From: Candidatus Poribacteria bacterium
GTDB lineage: Bacteria > Poribacteria > WGA-4E > WGA-3G
Direction: 5' to 3'
NCBI GenBank assembly: GCA_028820845.1
Contig: JAPPII010000035.1
Location: 1-64,000, forward strand
DNA: 64,000 nt
Under the pieces are notes generated by a model. The model was not told where the DNA came from, searched no databases, and saw only the letters and a list, made by a program, of their open reading frames with translations. The translations under genes and the position numbers were made by a program. Shown piece by piece: positions 8,960-18,100 of the stretch (positions within the stretch are counted from its first letter, which is position 1; the number at the start of each line of letters is the position of its first letter).

Positions 8960-9018
8960 CCCATAACCCAGTACCCACAACCCAGTACCCATAACCCATA
9001 ACCCAGTACCCACAACCC
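8960..9018. repeat. Nine-fold CCC heptamer array with G-quadruplex potential
   Basis: Nine CCC tracts occur at exact 7-bp spacing (8960, 8967, 8974, 8981, 8988, 8995, 9002, 9009, 9016). They are built from CCCATAA, CCCAGTA and CCCACAA heptamers. The minus strand is therefore a run of GGG tracts with 4-nt loops, enough for two adjacent G-quadruplexes. The array lies in the divergent 370-bp spacer between the Gfo/Idh gene and murA. No gene is seen in that spacer. Confidence 0.85.
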
Positions 9019-9098
9019 ACAAAACATGTGTCTTTTTTGACACAACGCCTTTGATAGAAAAACCCTTGTATTTATTACACTTTGTAACAAATACGCAA

Positions 9099-9126
9099 TT
9101 GGCATCGTTTATGCTATAGAGATAAT
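9099..9126 (+). promoter_or_regulatory. Probable murA promoter
   Basis: TTGGCA (9099-9104) and GATAAT (9121-9126) with 16-nt spacing precede murA. AGGAG-type ribosome binding sites follow just before the ATG at 9179. Confidence 0.5.
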
Positions 9127-9178
9127 AAAACCTCTACATTCCGAGACGCAGATTTGTGTAAGGAGTAAGGAGAAGGTA

Positions 9179-10444
9179 ATGGAAAGATTAATTGTCAAAG
9201 GTGGAACCCGCCTTGAAGGAACGATTCCAATCAGCGGTTGTAAAAATGCTGTTCTTCCGATTGCAGTCGCCGCTGCCATCCTCGGCAACGGGGTCAGCGT
9301 CCTCCACAATGTACCGAACCTAACAGATGTCAACACCCTCCGCGCTGTATTAGAAGGACTGGGTGCAACAACAAAACTAAAAAATTCAAAACTCTATATT
9401 GAACCCATAAACCACTTGGAGTACGAGGCACCTTACGAACTTGTACGGAAAATGCGCGCCTCCATTTACGTCTTAGGTCCACTTGTAGCGAAATTGGGTA
9501 AAGCAAAAGTATCTTTTCCAGGCGGTTGTGCTATCGGACCGCGACCTATTGACTTGCACATTCGCGGCTTGGAACACTTGGGCGCCGAAGTGACAGTACA
9601 ACGAGGATACATTTACGCACAAGCCGAACGCTTAACCGGCACAGAGATGTATCTCATGGGACAATATGGACCCAGTGTCGGCGCAACGGCAAACATCATG
9701 ATGGCCGCTACTTTAGCGGAAGGGACAACTGTTATCCGTGGTGCAGCCCGTGAACCCCATATCTCCGACCTCGCTCATTTTCTGAAGGCAATGGGAGCAG
9801 ATATAGAAGGTATTGGCACCTCTGTCTTGACAATTCATGGTGTCAAGCATCTCCATGGAACTGAACACACCGTTATCTCGGACGATGTAGAAGCAGGCAC
9901 TTTCATGGTCGCTGGTGCTATTACGAAAGGCGATGTCTACGTTCAAGGCATCACCGAGCAACAACTTCCCACGGTTTCCGAGAAACTCGTGGAGGCAGGC
10001 GTTGAGTTGGATTGGGATGCCAATGGCGTGCGCGTCACAACCCCGCGCGAGATAAGAGGCATTGATGTCACAACGGCACCCTTCCCCGGCTTTCCGACAG
10101 ATATGCAGGCGCAAATCATGGGACTGCTCTGCTTGGCAACTGGAACCAGCGTTATCTCTGAAAATGTGCATACAGACCGATTCATCCATGCCGCGGAACT
10201 AAACCGAATGGGTGCTGATATCATGCTTGACGGCAGCAAGGCTGTGATTAATGGTGTCCGCAGTCTCAGTGGTGCCCCGGTGATGGCTTCCGATTTGCGG
10301 GCGGGGGCAGTCCTCGTCGCAGCGGGAATGGCAGCCGCGGGTGAAACCGTCGTATCTCGTGTTTATCACATCGACCGTGGATATGAAGCCATTGAGATGA
10401 AACTCAACAACGTTGGTGCAAACATTATAAGGGTTAATGACTAA
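9179..10444 (+). CDS. murA: UDP-N-acetylglucosamine 1-carboxyvinyltransferase
   Basis: MurA transfers enolpyruvate from PEP to UDP-GlcNAc, the first committed step of peptidoglycan synthesis, in the cytoplasm. The active-site Cys is C117 in P-G-G-C-A-I-G-P-R-P-x-D-L-H, the residue alkylated by fosfomycin. The substrate-binding K22-N23 near the N-terminus (G-C-K-N-A) is intact. At 421 residues the protein is full length. hisD follows after 20 nt, so the two genes probably share a transcript although their pathways are unrelated. Confidence 0.97.
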   Translation: MERLIVKGGTRLEGTIPISGCKNAVLPIAVAAAILGNGVSVLHNVPNLTDVNTLRAVLEGLGATTKLKNSKLYIEPINHLEYEAPYELVRKMRASIYVLGPLVAKLGKAKVSFPGGCAIGPRPIDLHIRGLEHLGAEVTVQRGYIYAQAERLTGTEMYLMGQYGPSVGATANIMMAATLAEGTTVIRGAAREPHISDLAHFLKAMGADIEGIGTSVLTIHGVKHLHGTEHTVISDDVEAGTFMVAGAITKGDVYVQGITEQQLPTVSEKLVEAGVELDWDANGVRVTTPREIRGIDVTTAPFPGFPTDMQAQIMGLLCLATGTSVISENVHTDRFIHAAELNRMGADIMLDGSKAVINGVRSLSGAPVMASDLRAGAVLVAAGMAAAGETVVSRVYHIDRGYEAIEMKLNNVGANIIRVND

Positions 10445-10464
10445 AAAGGAATAGCTATTCAGAA

Positions 10465-11763
10465 ATGTTGCGAATTGTTGAAACCCATACCACAGAAGCT
10501 GAGGCCTTCCTATCAAAGTTGAAGGCGCGGGGTAAACTCACAGATGAAAGTATCTTGAAAACAGTCCGGCGTACGCTGAGCGATGTACAAGATGAAGGCG
10601 ATAAAGCCGTTATTCGATATACCCGTAAATTCGATGCCCCGCGTATCTCAGTCAAAGAACTGAAGGTATCACAAGAAGAATTTGCGACAGCATACGCAGA
10701 GGTGCCGTCTGAATTCATAGAGGCGATTACACACGCCAGAACAAACATCGAAAAATTCCATCAGAAGCAGCTACGGACTTCATGGATGTCAACAGAACCC
10801 AATGGTGTCCTGCTCGGGCATCTGATTCGTCCGCTAAGACGCGTCGGTGTCCATGTGCCAGCAATCAGTCAACTCCTCGTCTCCTCATTGTTGATGAGCG
10901 TTATCCCTGCTATCGTTGCTGGGGTTGAAGAGATTGCCGCCTGCATCCCGCCGATGCGCAATCGCGCTGTTAATTCCTATATGTTGGTTGCTGCCTCGGA
11001 ATGTGGTATCCAAGAAATCTATAAATGTGGCGGCGCACAAGCCGTTGCAGCAATGGCGTATGGCACCGATACCATCCCACCGGTCGATAAAATTGTCGGA
11101 CCCGGGAACCTCTATGTACAATTCGCCAAGAAAGAGGTCTACGGACACGTTGATATAGACAAATTAGCAGGTCCCAGCGAAATCCTCGTCATTGCTGACA
11201 GCACAGCCGACCCGGATTACGTCGCCGCTGATCTCATCTCGCAAGCGGAGCACGGACCCGAATGTGCTACTATCCTCCTCACTCCTTCCCTCGGGTTTGC
11301 AGAACAGGTCAAAACAGCAATTGAGGTTCAAGGCGAATCCCTACCTCGCTACGACGAACTTATACAGGCATTCACAAACTGGGGAGTTGCGTTTATCACC
11401 TCAGACTTAACGGAGGCATTCGCGCTCGCCAACGAAATCGCACCCGAACACCTCGAACTTCATATTGAAAACCCTTATGAGCGGCTTGGAGACGTGCATA
11501 ATGCCAGTGCTATCTTTATAGGTCCCTATTCCCCAGAAGTGGTTGGGGATTACATTGCAGGACCAAACGCTGTCTTGCCCACAGGGACAGCCGCACGTTA
11601 CGCCTCGCCACTCAGCGTTGACGATTTCCTGAAGAAGTCAAGTCTCATCTCATACACCAAAGCGGCTTTAGCGGAAGTCACACCAGCAGTTGTCAAATTG
11701 GCTGAGGTTGAAGGACTCGAAGGACATGCCGCCGCCATGAAAATCCGTTTTGAAGAAGATTAA
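10465..11763 (+). CDS. hisD: Histidinol dehydrogenase
   Basis: HisD performs the last two oxidations of histidine biosynthesis, L-histidinol to L-histidine with two NAD+ and Zn. Conserved blocks are all present: G-x-x-P-x-D-K-I-V-G-P-G-N, L-A-G-P-S-E-I-L-V-I-A-D, the zinc and catalytic region around Q-A-E-H-G-P-E, and the downstream P-E-H-L-E-L with the catalytic Glu-His. At 432 residues it is full length. The next his gene in the window, hisC, is 20 kb away, so the pathway is scattered in this genome. Confidence 0.96.
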   Translation: MLRIVETHTTEAEAFLSKLKARGKLTDESILKTVRRTLSDVQDEGDKAVIRYTRKFDAPRISVKELKVSQEEFATAYAEVPSEFIEAITHARTNIEKFHQKQLRTSWMSTEPNGVLLGHLIRPLRRVGVHVPAISQLLVSSLLMSVIPAIVAGVEEIAACIPPMRNRAVNSYMLVAASECGIQEIYKCGGAQAVAAMAYGTDTIPPVDKIVGPGNLYVQFAKKEVYGHVDIDKLAGPSEILVIADSTADPDYVAADLISQAEHGPECATILLTPSLGFAEQVKTAIEVQGESLPRYDELIQAFTNWGVAFITSDLTEAFALANEIAPEHLELHIENPYERLGDVHNASAIFIGPYSPEVVGDYIAGPNAVLPTGTAARYASPLSVDDFLKKSSLISYTKAALAEVTPAVVKLAEVEGLEGHAAAMKIRFEED

Positions 11764-11795
11764 ATCTACGCCTACGACCCTTGGAAATATAGAAA

Positions 11796-12497
11796 ATGCT
11801 TTTCATTCCCCTTAGCCTGTTGTTCCACCTTTCCGAACCCAACGAAAAAATTCCTGTCCCCCTTGTCGCGACGTTTTCAATCGTCGGATATGATGCTGAG
11901 ACCGGTGCACTTGGGGTTGCTGTGCAATCCAAATTTTTTGCTGTTGGCGCGGTTGTCCCCTGGGCGGAAGCCGGGGTCGGTGCAATTGCGACCCAATCTT
12001 GGGCAAACACAACTTATGGACCTAACGGCTTAAAACGCCTCAAAAGCGGTCTTTCGGCGGAGCAGACCTTGGAACGCCTTGTTGCAGACGACCCGGGACG
12101 CGCGACGCGACAGGTGGGTATCGTCGATGCGAAAGGGAAGGTCGCTAACTATACAGGCGATGAATGCAACGAGTGGGCAGGTGCCGTTTCCGGCAAACAC
12201 TACACGGCACAAGGGAACATCTTAGCGGGTGAAGAAGTCGTTAAAGCAATGGGCAGCGCGTTTGAAGAAACAGAAGGTGAACTGGCAGATAAACTAATGG
12301 CAGCACTTTTCGCAGGACAGGCGGCGGGTGGGGACACGCGCGGACAACAATCAGCCGCCTTGCTCGTTGTTCAGGAGCGCAGCGGCTACGGTGGTTTCAA
12401 TGACCGGTACATCGATCTGCGTGTGGACGATGCCGAGAAACCAATTGAAGAACTCCAACGATTGTTAGAAATTCACAAGCAATTCGTGCCTCGATAA
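11796..12497 (+). CDS. DUF1028 family protein
   Basis: A 233-residue member of DUF1028, proteins with an Ntn-hydrolase-like fold and unknown substrate. The start of the domain (V-A-T-F-S-I-V-G-Y-D, then G-A-L-G-V-A-V-Q-S-K-F-F-A-V-G) and the A-x-T-T-Q-S/A-x-x-N-T-x-Y-G-x-x-G-L block are typical. The conserved G-Y-G-G-x-N-D-x-x-I-D-L-R-V-D-D is at the C-terminus. The first 24 residues are hydrophobic and could be a weak signal sequence or a start chosen too far upstream. It lies 32 nt after hisD and may be cotranscribed. Confidence 0.88.
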   Translation: MLFIPLSLLFHLSEPNEKIPVPLVATFSIVGYDAETGALGVAVQSKFFAVGAVVPWAEAGVGAIATQSWANTTYGPNGLKRLKSGLSAEQTLERLVADDPGRATRQVGIVDAKGKVANYTGDECNEWAGAVSGKHYTAQGNILAGEEVVKAMGSAFEETEGELADKLMAALFAGQAAGGDTRGQQSAALLVVQERSGYGGFNDRYIDLRVDDAEKPIEELQRLLEIHKQFVPR

Positions 12498-12562
12498 ATA
12501 ACTTGTAAAATTTACGTCTTATCAATCCTCCGCAAAACAAATCACACCATTAAGCAGAAACC

Positions 12563-12976
12563 CTATTCCATCGACTCATCTAAGACAAGCGGTGGGCGTT
12601 TAAAACGGGAGCGAATCTGGTTCGCTGTTGATAGAACAACCGGCACGCGAACAAGACGAAGTTCTAACCTCCGCTTACCGGGAAAATCGCTGATAATCAG
12701 TCCTGTTAAAATGGTCAAAACGCCTTGTCCCGGTATGCCAGGGAAAGACATAAGTACCCCAAAAATAACAAGCAGCCCCCCGAATATATTCTTCAAGGAA
12801 GATAAACAGATACGGAAAATAGGATTCTTGATACGTTGAATCCGTTTGTTCGCCCTGAAATAGTCCGCCGGCAAGGACATGAGTAACATTGTAGAACCAA
12901 CAATGCTTGCAATGAAACTTACCACAGAGAAAATAGCGAGCAAAATCCAATGTTCTACAAACCAGTTGCTAAGCAT
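12563..12976 (-). CDS. PGPGW-like small membrane protein
   Basis: About 137 residues with an N-terminal transmembrane helix after the chosen start (M-L-S-N-W-F). A second hydrophobic hairpin contains G-G-L-L-V-I-F-G-V-L-M-S-F-P-G-I-P-G-Q-G, resembling the PGPGW family of putative membrane proteins, then a basic cytoplasmic tail. The frame remains open upstream to 13057 through a TTG inside the SDR gene. I chose ATG at 12976 because it begins directly before the first membrane helix. Function is unknown. It follows the SDR gene on the same strand and may be its operon partner. Confidence 0.6.
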   Translation of the reverse strand: MLSNWFVEHWILLAIFSVVSFIASIVGSTMLLMSLPADYFRANKRIQRIKNPIFRICLSSLKNIFGGLLVIFGVLMSFPGIPGQGVLTILTGLIISDFPGKRRLELRLVRVPVVLSTANQIRSRFKRPPLVLDESME

Positions 12977-13028
12977 GTGCCAATAAACTTTAAGGTCAAT
13001 AAACGACAAGAAAGTTTCTCCTTGTATA

Positions 13029-13802
13029 TCACCGGCGCGAAACAGCACCGCCGTCAATTGTCATAATATCGCCACTAATATAGGCAGCTTCATCGGAAGC
13101 GAGGAATAACACTGCCCCAATATAATCCCATACCGTTGCACCCCGCTCAAGTAGCGGCGCGTCTGCGGAAGCAGGCGGTAAATCCGGTAGGGTGTCATCG
13201 TTCGGAAGGTTTTGTGAAGCATTCATACCTGTTGGGGCACCACCACCGGGAGCAACTGCGTTTACAGTGATACCGTGCGGACGAAGCTCTAACGCTAAAC
13301 TCCGAGTGAGTCGATTCAGGGCAGCTTTACTGACACAATAACTCAGAACGCCAACGTGCGATTCCTCGGCATAAATAGAGGAGTTGTTAATAATACGTCC
13401 GTGTATACCCTCTGCTATCATCACCTGAGCGACCGCCTGTGCACATAACAAACACCCTTTTACATTAACCGCTATCACCTTATCGAATTGTTCTGGTGTG
13501 ACCTCAAACAGAGGTTGTCTACCGAGAATCCCTGCGTTATTGAACAAAACGTCGATACGTTTGAAGGTCGCTACTGCCCTATCTACAGCGTGTTGAACCT
13601 GCTCAGGGACAGTGACATCCAAAGGCACGGCGAGAGCCTTTCCACCTTCGGCGCGCACCTCCGCTGCAACAGCATCAGCACGCCTACCACCGGCGACGAC
13701 CACAGCTGCACCTTCACGTGCAAACGCTAAACATGCAGCCCTGCCGATACCCAACGGACCGCCACCACCTGTCACGAATGCTACCCGATTTTCAAAACGC
13801 AT
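13029..13802 (-). CDS. Short-chain dehydrogenase/reductase
   Basis: A 257-residue classical SDR. The cofactor loop T-G-G-G-G-P-L-G-I-G-R begins at residue 11, N-N-A-G follows in the middle, and the catalytic Ser (N-N-S-S-I-Y) is followed by Y-C-V-S-K-A-A-L with the Tyr and Lys. The C-terminal I-S-G-D-I-M-T-I-D-G-G matches the family. The extra Gly in the cofactor loop is a small departure from T-G-x-x-x-G-I-G. The redox substrate is not evident. Confidence 0.92.
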   Translation of the reverse strand: MRFENRVAFVTGGGGPLGIGRAACLAFAREGAAVVVAGGRRADAVAAEVRAEGGKALAVPLDVTVPEQVQHAVDRAVATFKRIDVLFNNAGILGRQPLFEVTPEQFDKVIAVNVKGCLLCAQAVAQVMIAEGIHGRIINNSSIYAEESHVGVLSYCVSKAALNRLTRSLALELRPHGITVNAVAPGGGAPTGMNASQNLPNDDTLPDLPPASADAPLLERGATVWDYIGAVLFLASDEAAYISGDIMTIDGGAVSRR

Positions 13803-13984
13803 TTAAGATTTCCTATCTTATTTTTTTCTACTTTTCTTTTTACTTCCATGAGTCCTATTTTATCATAACGCCTTCTCATTTTGCAAGGTTTCATTTGATT
13901 TGTAATAGCGCATTTAATTCTTCAGTAAACGCAAAACTGAATACCCTTGTGACTTGTATCTGAGGCATATCTATAAATTTTTAG

Positions 13985-14013
13985 TTGACAAATAAAAATA
14001 AAAAAATTATTAT
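13985..14013 (+). promoter_or_regulatory. Promoter upstream of the PQQ propeller gene
   Basis: TTGACA at 13985-13990, 17 nt, then TATTAT at 14008-14013 (an overlapping TATAAT lies at 14011). The transcript would have a leader of about 65-70 nt before the TTG start at 14087. Confidence 0.6.
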
Positions 14014-14086
14014 AATTAATAACATAACATGACCCGTCAACATCACGCATAACTTCGCCTTTGAAAAATAAAAAGGAATCCTTATA

Positions 14087-15619
14087 TTGAAACAAATTCA
14101 AAAACCTATTCGTTGGTGGCCCCTTTTCACTATTCTCTCTCTCGCCGTTTTAGGCATTGTGGGAACATGGATTCTCGACGCTGGTCAGCGTCAAAACCAG
14201 ATCATGCTAACAGCCCTAATAGTCATTCTCGCTGTCTTTTTGGGGTTTTTGTGGTTGTTATGCTTTTCTCGATTGAGATGGCGGGTTAAGTTAATCTCTG
14301 CTGCCGTAGCCGTTTTCGGTCTCTTTCTCCTTATAAATCTGTTCCAGTTCAAAGGAGTCAGCGGAGACTTCGTTCCTATATTTGAGTGGCGGTGGCAAGA
14401 GAGACCCTCAATCTTCCAAGCCGACTCCAGTAGCATCTCTGACACCCAAAGACAAACAACAGACTATCCGCAATTCCTTGGACCCAATCGGAATGGCGTC
14501 GTGACGAGCATCAAACTCAATCTTGATTGGGAGACACATCCACCGAAGTTAGTATGGCGAAGACCGATGGGCGCGGGATGGTCAGGCTTTGCAGTCGTTG
14601 GGAATAACGCAATCACGCAGGAGCAGGAAGGCGACTGGGAGAAAGTCGTCGCCTACGACTTACACACCGGTGAGGTCCTCTGGAGCCATCAAGACAAGGC
14701 ACGTTATTACGCCGTACCAGCAGGACTTGGACCGCGGGCAACACCGACAATTTCTGGAAACAGGGTTTACACTGTCGGTTCAACTGGCATTCTCAACTGT
14801 TTAGATTTTGAAACCGGAGAACAACTCTGGACAACGAATATCTTTGAAGAAAACAGTGCGGAACCCCCACCTTGGGGCATCAGCATTTCTCCACTCGTCC
14901 TTGATGAACTGGTGATTGTCAGTGCCGGGGGCGCGGTGGCTTACCACAAAGACACCGGAGCACTCGCATGGACGGGACACCGGACACAGAGCGGTTATAG
15001 CTCACCAATGCTGACAACTTTAGCAGGCACCGAACAAATCGTTCTCTTTAACCAAGGACTCATCACTGCACATGAACCTCGGAGCGGCCAGCTCCTATGG
15101 CAGCAACTGTGGACAGCAGGTTATGCAGAATGTGTTTCACAACCCGTCCCGCTTCCTGATAACAAATTGCTCGCCTCGTCGGGGTACGGTGTCGGTGCCA
15201 AGTTGTTTCAAATTTCCCGTAACAACGCAGGCGAATTCAACGTTACTACTTTATGGAAAACCCTATATTTGAAAGCCAAATTTACGAACATTATTTATTA
15301 CGAAGATTACCTCTATGGACTTGACGACGGTATCTTTGCCTGCATAAATCCTGTTGACGGCAAACGTCAATGGAAACGGGGTAGATATGGTCACGGACAA
15401 ACGCTCTTAATTTCAGACGTTCTACTCGTCCTCACCGAAGCTGGTGAAGTCGTCCTTGTAGAACCTGACCCTGAAAATCATAGAGAGCACGCACGTTTCA
15501 CCGCACTTAAAGGTAAAACATGGAATACACCTGCACTCGCCGGTTCCTATCTACTCGTCAGGAATGATCAAGAGGCAGCGTGCTACGAATTGACAATCAG
15601 AGATACCAACCGAGAATGA
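14087..15619 (+). CDS. Membrane-anchored PQQ-like beta-propeller protein
   Basis: A 510-residue protein with three transmembrane helices in the first 85 residues and a large extracytoplasmic BamB/PQQ-type propeller. Propeller blades are marked by D-x-x-T-G-E-x-x-W repeats (Y-D-L-H-T-G-E-V-L-W, L-D-F-E-T-G-E-Q-L-W, Y-H-K-D-T-G-A-L-A-W, H-E-P-R-S-G-Q-L-L-W, I-N-P-V-D-G-K-R-Q-W). This architecture is common in Planctomycetes and Poribacteria. It could be a scaffold or, less likely, a quinoprotein dehydrogenase, since no clear PQQ-site residues are evident. The TTG start is preceded by AAAAGGA. It ends with TGA, showing UGA is a normal stop here. Confidence 0.82.
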   Translation: MKQIQKPIRWWPLFTILSLAVLGIVGTWILDAGQRQNQIMLTALIVILAVFLGFLWLLCFSRLRWRVKLISAAVAVFGLFLLINLFQFKGVSGDFVPIFEWRWQERPSIFQADSSSISDTQRQTTDYPQFLGPNRNGVVTSIKLNLDWETHPPKLVWRRPMGAGWSGFAVVGNNAITQEQEGDWEKVVAYDLHTGEVLWSHQDKARYYAVPAGLGPRATPTISGNRVYTVGSTGILNCLDFETGEQLWTTNIFEENSAEPPPWGISISPLVLDELVIVSAGGAVAYHKDTGALAWTGHRTQSGYSSPMLTTLAGTEQIVLFNQGLITAHEPRSGQLLWQQLWTAGYAECVSQPVPLPDNKLLASSGYGVGAKLFQISRNNAGEFNVTTLWKTLYLKAKFTNIIYYEDYLYGLDDGIFACINPVDGKRQWKRGRYGHGQTLLISDVLLVLTEAGEVVLVEPDPENHREHARFTALKGKTWNTPALAGSYLLVRNDQEAACYELTIRDTNRE

Positions 15620-15681
15620 AGCGAAGTTGATACAGCATAACTGTGGCTTCACGCTACTCTGGCATCCACTGAGAGTGGAGA

Positions 15682-16617
15682 ATGAGAAAGGAAAAGGACA
15701 ACAGCATGTTCGGATTCATACGTAAATTAAATATATTATCTATCTGTTGTAGCATTGGACTCTTGCTCCCGATATTTACGCTCTCCGCCGCGACCTATAA
15801 GAACATTCCCATGAGTCTTCAGAAGACAATCGATTCGCCGCTTGAAGCCCATTTTGAACAGCATATCAAACGCCAGCGAAGTCGTAAAATCTTGGCTACA
15901 ACGGACCGAACAAGTTTTGTTGTCTATGATATTACCAAAAATAAGAAGTTGGTGTCGATTAACGAGAATCGGCAAACGATGGCAGCATCGCTCATTAAGA
16001 ACTTCGTTATGCTCGCTTATTTCCATGAAGTCAGATACGGACGGCAAACACACACCGCCGCAAATAAGGGAAACCTCCGCGCAATGATTCAACGGAGTTC
16101 AAACCCATCAACGAACTATTTTATACGACGCTTAGGGGGACCCGCACGCGTGAATCGGATACTCCAAGTCAACTATCCTTATTTTAAGCAGACTCGGATC
16201 GTTGAATATATCCCGCGAAGCGGGCGGACTTATAGGAATATGACATCGGCACGCGACCTAAGCCTGTTTTATTTGCAGCTCTGGAAGGGAAGACTCCCTT
16301 ATTCCGATAAGATGAAGTACTACATGAAACTCAAAAATGGAGATTATATCTTTAAACATACCTACATCCCTTCATCGGTTACAGTCTATAATAAAACCGG
16401 AACTGTCTATGGATTGGTCGGAGATGGCGGGGTGTTAGTACTCCGCGATCCGAAAGGTAATCCGAAACCTTACGTCTTTATCGGAATGATTGAGGATAGA
16501 ACGAAGACGAGTCGGAGAAACCGATGGCAATCCTTTACGACATGGAAGAATCGGCGTGCCTATATCTTGCGAAGGCTCTCCGAACAGGCTTATAAGTACA
16601 TCTACGAGAGGCATTAA
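15682..16617 (+). CDS. Exported class A beta-lactamase-like serine hydrolase
   Basis: A 311-residue protein with an N-terminal signal sequence (hydrophobic helix about residues 17-36). The penicillin-binding fold motifs are all recognisable: S103-L-I-K106 (SxxK), S139-S-N141 (SDN-like), and K238-T-G240. This matches the beta-lactamase2 family (PF13354-type), which includes lactamases and D,D-peptidase-like hydrolases. The class A Glu of the omega loop is not obvious, so peptidoglycan hydrolysis or an esterase role is as likely as antibiotic resistance. ATG at 15706 is an alternative start. Confidence 0.8.
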   Translation: MRKEKDNSMFGFIRKLNILSICCSIGLLLPIFTLSAATYKNIPMSLQKTIDSPLEAHFEQHIKRQRSRKILATTDRTSFVVYDITKNKKLVSINENRQTMAASLIKNFVMLAYFHEVRYGRQTHTAANKGNLRAMIQRSSNPSTNYFIRRLGGPARVNRILQVNYPYFKQTRIVEYIPRSGRTYRNMTSARDLSLFYLQLWKGRLPYSDKMKYYMKLKNGDYIFKHTYIPSSVTVYNKTGTVYGLVGDGGVLVLRDPKGNPKPYVFIGMIEDRTKTSRRNRWQSFTTWKNRRAYILRRLSEQAYKYIYERH

Positions 16618-16664
16618 GGTGGTAACTTAGCATACCGCTAACTGCTCGCTATTTGGGTATCTCT

Positions 16665-17321
16665 ATGCGACGTATCGTTGACATCGGCAGACGTATCGAA
16701 CTCGTACCAATCGATCCGCACTTCCACGACATTACTATCGGACTCTATCAACAGCAATCGGTCAATACAACTACCGGAAAGGAGATGCCTCTCTTTTTCG
16801 TGCATACCTACAGCCATATCGCTGGTGCTGCCGACAGAATTGAAGCGGTGAGGCAAGGAATGCAGGTGCTTGGTGGAATGTTGAAAACAGAGGAGGGTCT
16901 CCTCTATTTCCCGTGTGGACGTGCGCATCAAGCTGCCTGTCGTCGCGTCTTTTTAGAAGCGTGCAAACTCGCACCGGGAACCCGCGTTGAACCGCGACCC
17001 CTACAGACGCTCGACAAGAAATCACGACTCACGATCACGGTCAATTCCGCTGGAGACGGCGTATATGCTGTCGCAGCAGATGGCGAAGGTAGAGGCGCAG
17101 CACGCCGCATCGCTGCGATCGCAGCGGGGTTAGCGAAATTAGGAGAAATGGAAGACACCGGAGCCGATAACAGGGATACTGTCGCTTTCGATTGCGCATA
17201 TAGCCACGACGCACTCGTTGGGCTCCTACTCACCCGTGCCCCAAACGTCAGGGTCGCTTTACGGGAAGAGGAGATGAGTGCCTCACGCGGTGTCCTCTCT
17301 GCACCAAGCCAACAGATGTAA
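16665..17321 (+). CDS. Uncharacterised 218-residue protein
   Basis: I do not recognise this family. It opens with M-R-R-I-V-D-I-G-R-R-I-E-L-V and contains a His-rich patch (D-P-H-F-H-D) followed by F-F-V-H-T-Y-S-H. The middle is Ala/Gly-rich, and there are three dispersed Cys (C-G-R-A-H-Q-A-A-C and F-D-C-A-Y-S-H-D). No signal peptide or membrane helix is seen. ATG at 16665 was chosen over an in-frame TTG at 16653. It precedes ruvC by 136 nt on the same strand. Confidence 0.65.
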   Translation: MRRIVDIGRRIELVPIDPHFHDITIGLYQQQSVNTTTGKEMPLFFVHTYSHIAGAADRIEAVRQGMQVLGGMLKTEEGLLYFPCGRAHQAACRRVFLEACKLAPGTRVEPRPLQTLDKKSRLTITVNSAGDGVYAVAADGEGRGAARRIAAIAAGLAKLGEMEDTGADNRDTVAFDCAYSHDALVGLLLTRAPNVRVALREEEMSASRGVLSAPSQQM

Positions 17322-17457
17322 GATGGTTGTCGGTTATAAGTTATAAGTTAAACATGAACGCGGTCTAACAGTAACAGCGATTTTGAGAGACACAACCCAA
17401 CTGCAACACCTCCTCAACCTCTAAATCGAACGCATACTCAAAAATAGGGTTACAATC

Positions 17458-17973
17458 ATGAAAGCGCAATCTGGAAAAATGAAAATCGCAATCGGTTTTG
17501 ATTCAGGATTAGCGAATTGCGGATACGGCGTTGTCGCCCGCGGTGGTAGCGGGTTCGTCTGCTTAGCACACGGTAATATCCGAACCGATTCAGATGCGCA
17601 GCGGCCCGATCGACTTTTGAAAATCTATCAGCACGCCACGGAATTGATAACCGAATGGAACCCCTCCAAAATCAGTATAGAATCTGTTTATTGGAATCGG
17701 AACCAAAAAAGTTGCCTACCGACTGCAGAGGTGATTGGGGTTTTGCAACTCGCTGCTGTCCAGAACGATGTTGAAGTTGTGATGCTCTCCCCACAATCCG
17801 TCAAATCTGCTGTTACCGGCATCTCCAATGCCTCCAAAACACAGGTCATGCGCATGACCCAAAAACTCTTGGGTATGAAGAAGCCTGTCACACCCAGTCA
17901 CGCTGCAGATGCTTTAGGATGTGCAATCGCAGCACTACTCAGTAGAAACACCCCATCTTTACAGTATAAATAA
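17458..17973 (+). CDS. ruvC: RuvC-like Holliday junction endonuclease
   Basis: RuvC resolves Holliday junctions with RuvAB during recombination. The RNase H-fold catalytic acids are visible: D15 in G-F-D-S-G-x-x-x-x-G-Y-G-V, E75 in I-S-I-E-S-V-Y-W, and H148/D151 in S-H-A-A-D-A-L-G-C-A. Between them is the typical Q-S-V-K-S-A-V-T-G segment. At 171 residues it is normal length. The loop D-S-G replaces the usual D-P-G and the protein is somewhat divergent, so a RuvC-like paralogue is possible. A second ATG at 17479 is an equally good start. ruvA and ruvB are not adjacent. Confidence 0.85.
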   Translation: MKAQSGKMKIAIGFDSGLANCGYGVVARGGSGFVCLAHGNIRTDSDAQRPDRLLKIYQHATELITEWNPSKISIESVYWNRNQKSCLPTAEVIGVLQLAAVQNDVEVVMLSPQSVKSAVTGISNASKTQVMRMTQKLLGMKKPVTPSHAADALGCAIAALLSRNTPSLQYK

Positions 17974-17987
17974 CCCACCGGAAAACC

Positions 17988-18017
17988 TTGCACAAAAACT
18001 GTTTTTCAAACTATAAT
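17988..18017 (+). promoter_or_regulatory. Promoter of the UroD/MtaA-family gene
   Basis: TTGCAC (17988-17993), 18 nt, TATAAT (18012-18017). Transcription would begin near 18024, leaving a leader of about 77 nt that contains the hairpin at 18059-18079. Confidence 0.6.
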
Positions 18018-18058
18018 AGACTTAGCGTATTTGATACACTGGTAGCGAAAAGATGATG

Positions 18059-18079
18059 GGTGTCTTTCGAGAAGGCACC
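18059..18079 (+). promoter_or_regulatory. Leader hairpin before the UroD/MtaA-family gene
   Basis: GGTGTCTT pairs with AAGGCACC (8 bp including one G-U) around a 5-nt loop, 21 nt before the GTG start. No U-run follows, so it is not a terminator by itself. It does not match a riboswitch class that I recognise. Confidence 0.4.
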
Positions 18080-18100
18080 ATAAAAGAATAGAGGCAAAAA

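Noticed and set aside
16638-17233. Antisense frames over the uncharacterised protein
   Set aside because: No family signal, and the sense frame has better composition and spacing.
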